DNA of 64,000 nucleotides from a bacterium SCSIO 12643 (GTDB taxonomy: Bacteria > Bacteroidota > Bacteroidia > Flavobacteriales_G > Salibacteraceae): positions 1,798,001 through 1,862,000 of the forward strand of contig CP073750.1 in the NCBI GenBank assembly GCA_024398135.1, given 5' to 3'. The notes beneath the pieces were generated by a model. It was not told where the DNA came from and ran no database searches. It saw only the letters and a program-made list of their open reading frames with translations. The position numbers were made by a program, and so were the translations under genes. Below, in pieces: positions 8,877-19,400 of this stretch (its first letter is position 1; each line of letters opens with the position of its first letter).

Positions 8877-11800
8877 ATGAAGTTATTTTACCGTTATTTC
8901 GCCATTTTGTCTTTGGTGTTTTTGGGGTTTATCCAAAATACAAACGCCACTCACATTTCTGGTCTAGACTTTAGTTATCAATGTGTTGGACAGGACTCAT
9001 TTCTGGTTTCACTCAATCTTTTTAGAGATTGTAGTGGGGTCTCTGCACCTAATAATGTAACTGTTAATTTTACCAGTACTTGTGGTGGTTCTGTAACTGC
9101 AACATTCAATAAAATAAATGGACCTAATGGTACAGAAGTATCTCAACTATGTCCTACAAGTATCAACAACTCTACTTGTAATGGAGGTACTCTACCTGGT
9201 ATGCAGCAACACATCTACCAAGGTATTGTTGTTTTAGCACCACCTTGTAATACCTGGACCATGTCATGGAGTACTTGTTGTAGAAATACCACAGTTAACT
9301 TAGTTGGACAACCAGGTTCTTACATCCAGGCGACTTTGAATAGTGGTGTGGATACATGTAACAGTTCTCCTGTTTTCAATGCACAACCAATTCCTTATGT
9401 GTGTATCAATCAGGTAGTAAATTATAACTTCGCTGTAACCGAGCCAGATGGAGATTCTATCGTTTATAGTTTTGTAAACCCTCTTTCTGCAGCTAATACC
9501 CCAGTGAACTTTAATGCTGGTTATACTTTTAACCAACCAATTCCAGGGATTACATTAAATTCTACTACCGGTCAATTAACTTTCACTCCTACTATCTTAG
9601 GTAACTTCGTTATTGCCGTTCAAGCTTGTGAATATGAATATGGGACTGGGGTTCTAAAAGGTTGTGTAACACGTGATATCCAATTCGTTGTGATTAGCTG
9701 TGCCAACCAACAGCCATTGGCTCCACCAGGTGGTATCTCTAACTTCCAGGGTACTGGTCTTCAAGTAGGTCCTGACTCTGTTGAAGTTTGTGTAGGTAAC
9801 TGGTTCTCTTTCGATCTTGTGTTTACTGATCCTGATGCTGCTGATACTGTTTCTCTGTTCTCTAACATTGCTACAGTTCTACCTGGTGCTACCGTTACTA
9901 CTACTCCGGGTAATCCTGCAACTATCAGTGTATCATGGATCGCTCAAGCTGGTTCCGCTCCATTTAACTCTTTCACCGTTACCGGAGTCGATGACGCTTG
10001 TCCTACTCCTGGTCTTGTAACAGCTTCTTATAATGTCATCGTGGTCCCTTCTACCTATGCTGGTCCTGACCTCACTATTTGTCAGGGTACACAATGGGCT
10101 CAAATGGGTGCTGTTGGCGGTACTGTATTCACATGGTCTGTCCTTTCTGGTTCTCCGATCGATACCGTACCTTCTTCACCAGGTTATAACGCAACTTGTC
10201 AGACGTGTCAATTCCCGTCTTTCTCTCCAAATGTCACTACTACTTATATCGTTACTTCAAACCTTTCTGGTACTTGTGTAAATGTAGATACTGTTGTAGT
10301 GAATGTGGCTCCTAACTTCAACTTAACAATGCCAAATGATACGCTTATCTGTTCTGTTGATGATTATCCGCTTCAAATCTCTACGGATCAACCTTCTTTC
10401 TCTTACACTTATAAATGGTCGCCTTCCAGTTCTCTGGATTATGATACTGTAATGGTTCCTTTGGCGAACCCTTCTGATCCTACTAACTACACTGTGACTG
10501 TAACTTCTGCGGGTGGATGTAAAAAGACTGGTTCTGTATTTATCGATCTTTCACCTCCTTTCCCTGTGGATATGCAAGTTACTGGGGATACCGTTCTTTG
10601 CGTAGGACAAACTACACAGTTGGGTATTGATTACGGAACAATCCCAGCTAGTAATTGTGGACCTACAACACAAGGTTGTTTAGGTGTTGTACAAAATGGT
10701 GATATTGGTACGGGTACTGCAACTAATACAGGTAACACCTTCCCTTCTATCTATGGGGGATCTCGTTGGGGTGCTAAACACCAAATCATTTATCAACCTG
10801 CTGATCTAATCAGCATGGGACTTGCTGCTGGAGGTATGTTAAACTCTATCGCTTTCTTTGTTAACACTGTAGGTACTCCTACTGTATATGACAACTTCGA
10901 AATCAAAATGGGTTGTACTTCTGAAATGGACCTTTCTAATGGTTGGGTTTCTCCTGGTAACATGACTGTTGTGGTTCCGGCCAACTTGTACACTGCTGTG
11001 GCGGGTTGGAATGTTCACAACTTCAATACTGCTTATAAATGGGATGGTACTTCCAGTCTCGTTTTTGAAATCTGTTTCAACAACGTTGGTAATGCAGCTA
11101 ATGGGAATAGCATCATGCCTTATACTCCTACGGGGTATCAATCTGTGATTTACCAATCTGCAAACAATCAATCTGTTTGTCAAACTTATAGTCAAATTGG
11201 TTTTGGTGGAGCAACTTTAACCAATCAACGTCCAAATACCAGATTTAACTTCTGTGCTGGGGTTGATCCTGCTGCTCTAAACTACTCCTGGTCTCCTGCA
11301 ACTGGTTTAAGTAGTACTAATATTCCGGATCCTATCGCTGGGCCTCCTGCTTCTACTACTTATCAAGTAATTATCTCTGATACTTTCGGTGGGTGTGCGG
11401 ATACTTTAACACACCATATCAATATGGTAACTCAATTTGATGCAGGGTTTACTTTCAATGATCCTTATTGTGTGAGTGCTGATCCTGATTCTGCTACCGT
11501 AAACGTTGGTGGTGGATACTTCACTGGTACCGGTGTAGACTCTAGTGGACTCTTCGATCCTGCTCTTGCTGGTGTGGGTGTATTCCCTATCACTTATCAT
11601 TTAACTACTCCGGCTCTTTGTGCCAATGATTCTACGATCAATGTTCAGGTTATCCCACTTCCGGATGCTTCCATTACTTATAATGAAGTGTGTGTCGGAG
11701 GGGCTCCTATCACTCTGACTGCCGCTACTGCTGGTGGTGTATGGTCTGGGGCGGCTATCACAGATACCGTAAATGGTGTCTTCGATCCTGTTGGACTTTC

Positions 11801-13304
11801 TGCCGGTACTTATAATGTCGCTTATACTTTATACACTCCATGTCTAAGTTCTGACACTATGGGTATCAAAGTTATCGAACCTTATAACTTCACATTTAAT
11901 CAGTTACAAGTTAACGTTTGTCAGGATGATACTGTACACGTAACTAATAACTATACACTTTCTAACAATCCTCTGCAAGGTGCTGGGCCGGTGAAAGCCA
12001 TCTGGAGTGATCCTACTGGTCGTATCGACTCTAATGGTGTTTTCGATGCCGATGGTGCTACTCCGGGTGATTATATCGTTACACTTTCTGTTACCGGTCT
12101 TGATGGTACTTGTGGTACTTCGAAAACCATGACCATTAAAGTCCTACAAAAAGATTATCCACAGTTCCCGAACGGGCTTACTTTCTGTGATAATGAAGAT
12201 AAAGCTACCATCAGCGTTAGTCCTTGGTTATTCGGTAATGGTACTTCTTTCACGCAAACACCGATTAGTCCACTTGGACCTAATGATACGCTTGATATCA
12301 ATGCTTTTGGTTCTAATGGTAGATTTGATGCAACTAATGCTCCGCTTGGCGCTTGGGTTCTTGAAGTGACTTATACCAACTTAAATGGTTGTACTGGTGT
12401 TAGTAGTGATACTATCCGTGTACTGGAAACTCCTAGTGCTCCTTCTCCTAATCCTGCCGCTTATTGTGAAGGGGAAGATGTATATCTTTTTGCTACTGCT
12501 TCTAATCCTGATAGTCTTTACTGGTATAATGACATCAACCTTTTAGATACTGTCGGTATTGGTAATCCTACTTTCTGGGGGGTAGCTCCTAATCCAAATA
12601 GTGGTGATGTCTTCGTTTGGGTTACTGAAAACAATGATAGATGTATCTCTCCGGCTGTTAAATATCAATTGCCTATCAAAGATGCACCTACTGCTGAGTT
12701 TGAAATGAACTTTACTGATACTACCGGTACTTCTCAGTTTAATGTTCCGCACTGGCAATCGCCTATCTATGGACATGCTCCGTTCAGTGTAGACTTTAAA
12801 GCTCTCAACATTACTTCTACTGATTCTGTGGTTTGGTATCACCATTGGGAGAAACATCCTAACTCTCCTTCTGGATCTGTAAATACTACAAACTCTGATA
12901 ATGTCACTTTCAGTTACAACTTAGCGAATCTTGATGAAAATGGTATGGCTATCGATTCTGCTTATATCAACCAATTAATCGTAACCAATGAGTTTGGCTG
13001 TAAGGATACTGCTCAAGCTTTAATCTGGAGTGTCGCTACTGAAGCTTTCTTCAACATCTTTACGCCTAATGGTGATGGTCAAAACGATGTATTCTATCTT
13101 CCTGTTTTTGGTTTAAAAGAATACAAAGTTGAAATCTACAACCGTTGGGGTAAGAAAGTTTATGAATGGACCGATCCTAACCAGGGATGGGCCGGAGAAG
13201 ATCAACCAGATGGAGTTTACTATTATGTTTTATCCGGAATCAGAAATGATGACTCTGAATATAAAAAACAAGGTACTGTGACTCTTACAGGGTCTGGTAG
13301 ATAA
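8877..13304 (+). CDS. T9SS-secreted giant surface adhesin, copy C
   Basis: This is a 1,475-residue paralogue with the same order as copy B: signal peptide, cysteine-rich head, Ig/HYR-like domains, jelly-roll-like module, type B sorting domain. I chose the ATG at 8877 because it matches the start of copy B exactly; the reading frame stays open 40 codons further up, but that extension runs back into the terminator of copy B and is not conserved. Distinctive changes are a TCCRN motif where copy B has TCNRN, a shortened QIGFGG segment near 11195, and a divergent stretch around 11270-11395. From about 12170 to 13240 it carries copy A alleles, while the last 15 codons are again copy B-like, showing recombination between copies. 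Surface exposure is inferred from the sorting domain. Confidence 0.9.
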   Translation: MKLFYRYFAILSLVFLGFIQNTNATHISGLDFSYQCVGQDSFLVSLNLFRDCSGVSAPNNVTVNFTSTCGGSVTATFNKINGPNGTEVSQLCPTSINNSTCNGGTLPGMQQHIYQGIVVLAPPCNTWTMSWSTCCRNTTVNLVGQPGSYIQATLNSGVDTCNSSPVFNAQPIPYVCINQVVNYNFAVTEPDGDSIVYSFVNPLSAANTPVNFNAGYTFNQPIPGITLNSTTGQLTFTPTILGNFVIAVQACEYEYGTGVLKGCVTRDIQFVVISCANQQPLAPPGGISNFQGTGLQVGPDSVEVCVGNWFSFDLVFTDPDAADTVSLFSNIATVLPGATVTTTPGNPATISVSWIAQAGSAPFNSFTVTGVDDACPTPGLVTASYNVIVVPSTYAGPDLTICQGTQWAQMGAVGGTVFTWSVLSGSPIDTVPSSPGYNATCQTCQFPSFSPNVTTTYIVTSNLSGTCVNVDTVVVNVAPNFNLTMPNDTLICSVDDYPLQISTDQPSFSYTYKWSPSSSLDYDTVMVPLANPSDPTNYTVTVTSAGGCKKTGSVFIDLSPPFPVDMQVTGDTVLCVGQTTQLGIDYGTIPASNCGPTTQGCLGVVQNGDIGTGTATNTGNTFPSIYGGSRWGAKHQIIYQPADLISMGLAAGGMLNSIAFFVNTVGTPTVYDNFEIKMGCTSEMDLSNGWVSPGNMTVVVPANLYTAVAGWNVHNFNTAYKWDGTSSLVFEICFNNVGNAANGNSIMPYTPTGYQSVIYQSANNQSVCQTYSQIGFGGATLTNQRPNTRFNFCAGVDPAALNYSWSPATGLSSTNIPDPIAGPPASTTYQVIISDTFGGCADTLTHHINMVTQFDAGFTFNDPYCVSADPDSATVNVGGGYFTGTGVDSSGLFDPALAGVGVFPITYHLTTPALCANDSTINVQVIPLPDASITYNEVCVGGAPITLTAATAGGVWSGAAITDTVNGVFDPVGLSAGTYNVAYTLYTPCLSSDTMGIKVIEPYNFTFNQLQVNVCQDDTVHVTNNYTLSNNPLQGAGPVKAIWSDPTGRIDSNGVFDADGATPGDYIVTLSVTGLDGTCGTSKTMTIKVLQKDYPQFPNGLTFCDNEDKATISVSPWLFGNGTSFTQTPISPLGPNDTLDINAFGSNGRFDATNAPLGAWVLEVTYTNLNGCTGVSSDTIRVLETPSAPSPNPAAYCEGEDVYLFATASNPDSLYWYNDINLLDTVGIGNPTFWGVAPNPNSGDVFVWVTENNDRCISPAVKYQLPIKDAPTAEFEMNFTDTTGTSQFNVPHWQSPIYGHAPFSVDFKALNITSTDSVVWYHHWEKHPNSPSGSVNTTNSDNVTFSYNLANLDENGMAIDSAYINQLIVTNEFGCKDTAQALIWSVATEAFFNIFTPNGDGQNDVFYLPVFGLKEYKVEIYNRWGKKVYEWTDPNQGWAGEDQPDGVYYYVLSGIRNDDSEYKKQGTVTLTGSGR

Positions 13305-13351
13305 AAAATAAACACGAAGCAACCTAATTTAGGTAGCTACGTCATATCATA

Positions 13352-13385
13352 AAAATCAGGGCAGTACGTTACTGTCCTGATTTTC
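13352..13385 (+). terminator. Rho-independent terminator after adhesin copy C
   Basis: A 15-bp stem (AAAATCAGGGCAGTA at 13352-13366, partner at 13370-13384) with one G-U pair and a 3-base loop ends in TTTT. Confidence 0.8.
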
Positions 13386-13416
13386 TGGTTTTAAATAGGT
13401 TATAATTTATTCATAT

Positions 13417-16400
13417 ATGAAAAATCTCTACAAACTTAGTTTAACACTAATTATCAGCCTGTTATCGTTTGTTTCGAGTGACGTTTTCGCTACTCACTTA
13501 ACTGGAGCTGACTTTCAATACATCTGTATGGGAAGAGGCCCTGTAAACGATACAATTTTACTTAGATTAAATGTTTTTAGAGATTGTGCAGGTATTAACC
13601 CCCCAAATACCATTGATGTTACCATTGCCAATTCCTGTGGTGTTGGAGTAACAAATACAATGACTCAAGTTGCCGTAAATGGTATTGAGGTATCATTCTT
13701 ATGTGGACCTTTAATTGGTCAAAGTACATGTAATGGAGGTTCACAACCTGGTATGAAAATTTATACTTATGAATTCTTATACATCCTTCCATCTTCTTGT
13801 TCCGGAGCTCTTCAAGCATCCGCCACGGGAGGAACTCCAGGTTTTAATTATTCCTGGCCTATGGGACTTACTGGATCAGATATTGATTTATTATGTGCTG
13901 GTAATTATCAGGTAACTATTCAAGATAATAATGGCTGTACGATAACTGATACAATGGAATTGGTTGATATGGCCGGTATGAAACTTACTGCAACTGTTTC
14001 TGAAATTTCATGTAATGGCGCTTGTGATGGAAGTATTACTGTAACACCGACATTAGGAACCGCCCCATTTGTATATAATTGGCAAGATGGTGCTTCGGGA
14101 AATTCCAGAACCAACTTATGTCCTGGACTTTATTCGGTAACCGTTATGGATGATGACGGAAGTCAATATGCCTACTGGGTAAATTTAGAAAACCCTACCC
14201 CCATTTTCTCTAACTTCATCGTTGAAGATGAATCATGTGCTTCAGCTTGCGATGGCATTATACGCACAGAAGTTACCGGTGGAACTCCTCCATATACTTA
14301 TGCCTGGTCCGGAGGTTTAACAGGAAATATCCAGGCAAACGTTTGCCCGGGAATCTATACAGTTACCATAACAGATGCTAACAGTTGTTCTACTACTTCA
14401 TCAGTAACGGTTAATGCCGCAACAGCACTTAATTCATCATTTACACTAAATAATGCCATTTTATGTAATGGCGCTTGTAATGCTTCTGTTACCGTTTCGG
14501 CAACTGGGGGTGTTGCACCATATTCCTTTGAATGGGATAATGGATTTACTGGTACTACCCAAACTAATTTATGTGCAGGAACCTATGTTGTAACCGCTAC
14601 TGATGCCAATGGTTGTACTTCTGTACAAAATATTGTTATTACACAACCTTCAGCTATTTCTCCTAATCCAGGAATAACAAATTCAACTTGCGCTGGTACT
14701 ACTGGCTCAATTAGCTTATCACCATCCGGAGGTGTTGCGCCTTATTCTTATAACTGGAATATTACACCAAACCCAGGTAATACTAATACAGTGACCAACC
14801 TTCAAGCTGGTTCCTATCAAGTCACCATTACAGATGCCAATGGTTGTGCATCTACACATTCTTTTGGTGTAAGTAATATTGGAGGTCCAACATCGTCAGG
14901 GGCATCCATTACTCCACCATCTTGTAATGGAAATAGTAATGGTATTATCGCATTAACTCCAATTGGAGGTACTGCACCTTACACCTATGCATGGAGTACA
15001 GGTCAAACTACAAGTTCAATTTCTAACCTTGCAGCAGGTGATTATACTGTTACTGTAACAGATAATGGTGGTTGTATTTTAGTTGATATTATTACTGTAA
15101 CAGATCCACAAGCTATTTCTGTAGCTTTAACTTCGACAGATCCTTCTTGTAATGGTGTATGTGATGGAACTATTGCCATTACACCTTCTGGAGGTACCGG
15201 AGGTTATAACGTACTTTGGAGTAATGGTGGTACCGGACTTTCTCAATCTAACTTATGTTCCGGAACTTATTCACTAACCGTAACAGACGGTAATGGATGT
15301 ACTTTCGCTCAAAACAACATTGTTCTAACAGATCCTGCTGTTCTTCAGGATTCAATTACATTAAATACAGTAATAAATTGTAATGGTGATTGTAATGGTG
15401 AACTTCAGGCGTATCCTTATGGAGGTACAGCTCCGTATTCTTATAGCTGGAGTAATGGTACTTCTCTACAAAAAAATTATGATCTGTGTGCTGGACTTCA
15501 TATCGTGACTATTACTGATGCAAATGGATGTACGGTTGTAGATTCATTTACCATTACACAACCTTTACCAATTATTCCAAATATCAATCAGGTCTCAGGT
15601 GTAACTTGTAGTGGACTATGGTTTGGTGGTTGGGGTTCTTGTTGTAGACCAGCAGGAGCTGTAAATACTAACACTGGTAACTTCTATAGTGATTTTAAAA
15701 TGAATCAGACTCTTCCTCAGGGAGATTGTAATAGTGGAGTAGAATTTGAAGATAATCCTAATGCGCATCCACTACGTTATGTATGTATGGGTGATACTTT
15801 ATGTTACAACTTTGGAGTTACTGAATCCAATGGTGACAGTTTAGTCTTTGAATTAATCCCGGCTAAAGCAACAGCAACTACAAATGTGGTATATAATACT
15901 GTTGGAACCACAGTTTATTCTGGGACCAATCCAATTGATGGTATTACTTTAAATCCTGCTACAGGTGAAGTTTGCTTTGTTGCGCAACCTGTTGGTAGAT
16001 ATGTAGTCGCTATTCAAGTAAGTGAGTATGATCCTGTCACCGGATTGTTTAAAGGTCAAAACATGAGAGATATTCTCTTTATTGTTCAGGCTTGTCCCCC
16101 TAATACTCCTCCTACCGGAACCAATATCGTCAACTTTGATTCAACTGGTGGAGCTCAACAAACAGGACCTGCTTCTATTGAAATGTGTGAAGGAGATAGT
16201 TTCTGTTTTGACATCGTATTCCACGATTCTGATCTTGTGGATACCAACATGTTTGTTTTCACTAACCTTCAAGATTGGTTAAATGGTCCTAATCCTTCTG
16301 ATACTGCGACCATCGTTAATACTGTTCTGGATACTGTAATCATTAATGGTGATTCGTTGATGGAAATCACCAGTACCATCTGTTGGACTGCCCCACCTAA

Positions 16401-19400
16401 TAGTGGAGGTACCTATAACTTCTATGTCGCGGTCAATGATGATCACTGTACGGTCCCCAAGGATTTCTTCCGAGCCATTACAGTCAATGTCACCGGAAGT
16501 ACGGTCGCATGGCCTGATGCCACCATCTGTGGTAATCAATCCGCACAAATCTTCTCTGCCGGAGGTACCGCTTTCTCCTGGAATGCCATATCTGGTGATC
16601 CTATTCAGGTCGGAGTCAACTTCTCTTGTGATTCCTGTGCTTCTCCCGTTGCATCACCTTCACAAACAACTACATATGTCGTCACCAGTAACATCAATAG
16701 TGCTTGTCAAAACTCTGATACCGTCACCATCACTGTTGCGCCTGACTATCAGGTGATCGCTACTCCCGATACCATCCTTTGTAACATTGATACCATTCAA
16801 CTCAATGCTACTGCAACCATTCCGGGGACTTTCACCTATCAGTGGAACAACTCCGCTTCCCTTTCCAATGATGCTATCGCAAATCCTGTGGCTGTCCCTC
16901 CGGGTTCTACTGTATACTCTGTCACCATGACTTCTAGTGATGGGTGTCAGAAAAACTCTACTGCTAACATTATTATCACTCCTCCTTTCCCTGTCCTCAA
17001 TCCGGTAGCTATCGATACTGCTTTGTGTGGAAACGGAGATAGTACCCAACTTAATGTCGAATTCCTGCATGGTAACACCACTTCTTGTGGGCCTAGTTAT
17101 TCTCAATGTCTGAGCACAACTACTTCTACCGATATCGGGACTGGTACCACTTCTAATGGTACCACTACATATCCTGCTCCGTTCGGTAACTTTAGAGAAA
17201 CTGCTAAACATCAATTCCTATATCGTGCTTCTGAGCTTACTGCTATGGGGCTCACTGCCGGAATGATCACCGAAATCGGGTTTGATGTCGCTTCTATCAA
17301 TGGTACCACAAACTATAATGACTTCACCGTCAAAATGGAGTGTACTTCTTTGACTTCTCTTCCTGCTACTTTCCAGGCCGTGAATACTACTGTATTCCCT
17401 GCTGCAAATATCACCATCTCTTTAGGCTGGAACATGCTAGTCTTCTCTACGCCTTACATCTGGGATGGAACCTCCAGTTTATTAGTTGAAGTCTGTTTCG
17501 ATAACTCTTCTTCGGTTACTACTTCTAATTCTGCAACCAGATTCTCCGCTACTCCATTTACCAGTTCTTTGTATTATGCCAACAACTTTAATAATGCTTG
17601 TTCTGCCCCTGGAGCTCCTAGTCCTTTGTTCCAAAGACCTAACACCAGATTCTCTTTCTGTGATGGAGCCGATACTGCTGCTTATACTTATTCCTGGGCA
17701 CCTAATGTGAACATCTCTGATACTTCTATCATCAATCCTTTTGTCTGGCCGGATGCCACTCAAAACTATCAGGTCATTGTCAATGATACTTTCGGGGTCT
17801 GTTCGGATACTGCTGATATCACCATCTATGTCGGTGAACTTGAAATTGGTAATGATACTTTGATCTGTGAAGGTGATTCTGTACAGTTCAATCCTAATGT
17901 TGTTGCCATTTGTCCAAATGGTACTGATACCTATTCCTGGTCTCCTACCACTGGACTTAGCAATCCTAATATTGCCAATCCTGTCGCTACTGTAACGCAA
18001 ACTACAAACTATGTCCTCACTTACACCAACTCTTGTGGCTGTACACTTATGGATACCGTTACCGTCTTTGTCAACAATATGCTCAATCCAAATAGAGTAT
18101 TAACGCATCCTACTTGTGGTTTGGCTGATGGTGAGATTCTTATTAATAGTGTCGGGGGATCTGCTCCTTTCACTTTTAGTATCGACTCCGGAGCTACTTT
18201 TGTAACTACAAATAACTTCACTGCTTTAGCAATGGGGGGATATCATATTCAGGTTCAGGATAGCAATGGCTGTTTATCTCCTATGGTAACTGATACATTG
18301 ATCAATCCTGGAACTCCTATCGTGGATAGTATCTCTACTGTCGATCCTAGTTGTTTTGGATTTACTGATGGAGAAATCACTATTCATGCTACCGGAGGTA
18401 CAAATCCGCTACGTTATAGCATCTCAGGCGGGGCGCCATTTTTGATTAACAATCATTTTACCAATCTTGCGGCTGGTGCTTACACCATCGTTGTCAGAGA
18501 TGATAGTTTATGTGAAACATTCCCCCAAACTGTTAATCTAGTGAGTAACAATCAACTCTTCTTAGATTCTATTCAGGCTTCTAACTTACTTTGTTTCCAG
18601 GATTCTTCCGGGTCTATCGAAGTATTTGGACATGGAGGTACTTCGCCTTTAACTTATTCTATCGATAATGGAATATCTTATGATCCTTCTGCTTTATTCA
18701 ATGGTTTAAGTGCCGGATCTTATAACATCATCATCAAGGATGCTATTGGATGTACTACCACAATGCAAAATCAGGTCTTAACTGAACCTACCTTGTTAAG
18801 TGCTACCGTATATCCTACCAATGATACTTGTTTCAATGCTTGTGGTGGAGCGGCTAATGCGGTGGTCAATGGTGGTACGCAACCTTACACCTATTCATGG
18901 AAAAAAGGCGTCAACATCATTGGTGCCAATAGCAGTAATGTAAGTGGATTATGTCAGGGGATCGATTATGAGTTTACCGTTGTTGATTCTAACAATTGTG
19001 TGCAAGCGATTCCTTTTGTCATCACTCATCCTGATCTACTTGTCGCTTCTTTCTCTTCAACTAACATCTCTTGTTATGGCGCAAATGATGGGACACTTTC
19101 TTTAAGTGCTACAGGGGGTACTGCGCCTTATCAGTATAGTATTGATGGTGGAAATACTTTTAGTAATTCTCCTAACTTCTCTGCTTTGGCTCCAGGTACT
19201 TATAACATCGTTGTTGCTGATTCAGGGTTTAGATGTGATGCAACTGTAACTGCGATCTTAACTGAACCTTCGCAGATTACTATCTCTTCTAATATCACTC
19301 AAAAACAATTATGTCTTACCGGATGTACTCAGTTGATTGCTTCTGCTGTGGGTGGGGTCGGACCTCCTTACAACTACATCTGGAATCAGGGTTTAGATTC

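Larger units (their letters stand above)
2..13304 (+). repeat. Three-copy tandem array of about 4.4-kb adhesin genes
   Basis: Genes at 2-4126, 4263-8693 and 8877-13304 are direct repeats with a period of about 4.6 kb. Identity is very high, including synonymous sites, from about residue 470 to the C-terminus, and lower in the first 400 residues. The short leader just before each visible start (ATAAAACTATA then TT and the ATG) is also shared by copies B and C, so the duplication unit includes the 5' untranslated end. The spacers are otherwise different and each carries its own hairpin. The array may continue upstream of the window. Confidence 0.9.

Noticed and set aside
489-9675. CACGTG cores at 489 and 9670 as further parS sites
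   Set aside because: The flanks (TGTAA..ATATC) match the consensus poorly and simply encode the conserved VTRDI.
2977-12170. Perfect DnaA-box sequence TTATCCACA at 2977 and at the same place in copies B and C
   Set aside because: It lies in the same codons of each repeated gene, with no cluster and no AT-rich unwinding element, so it is not an origin.
16279-18000. Long antisense reading frames (up to 184 residues) within the giant adhesin
   Set aside because: They mirror the biased codons of the real gene, are rich in Arg/Ser/Ile and have no domain character.
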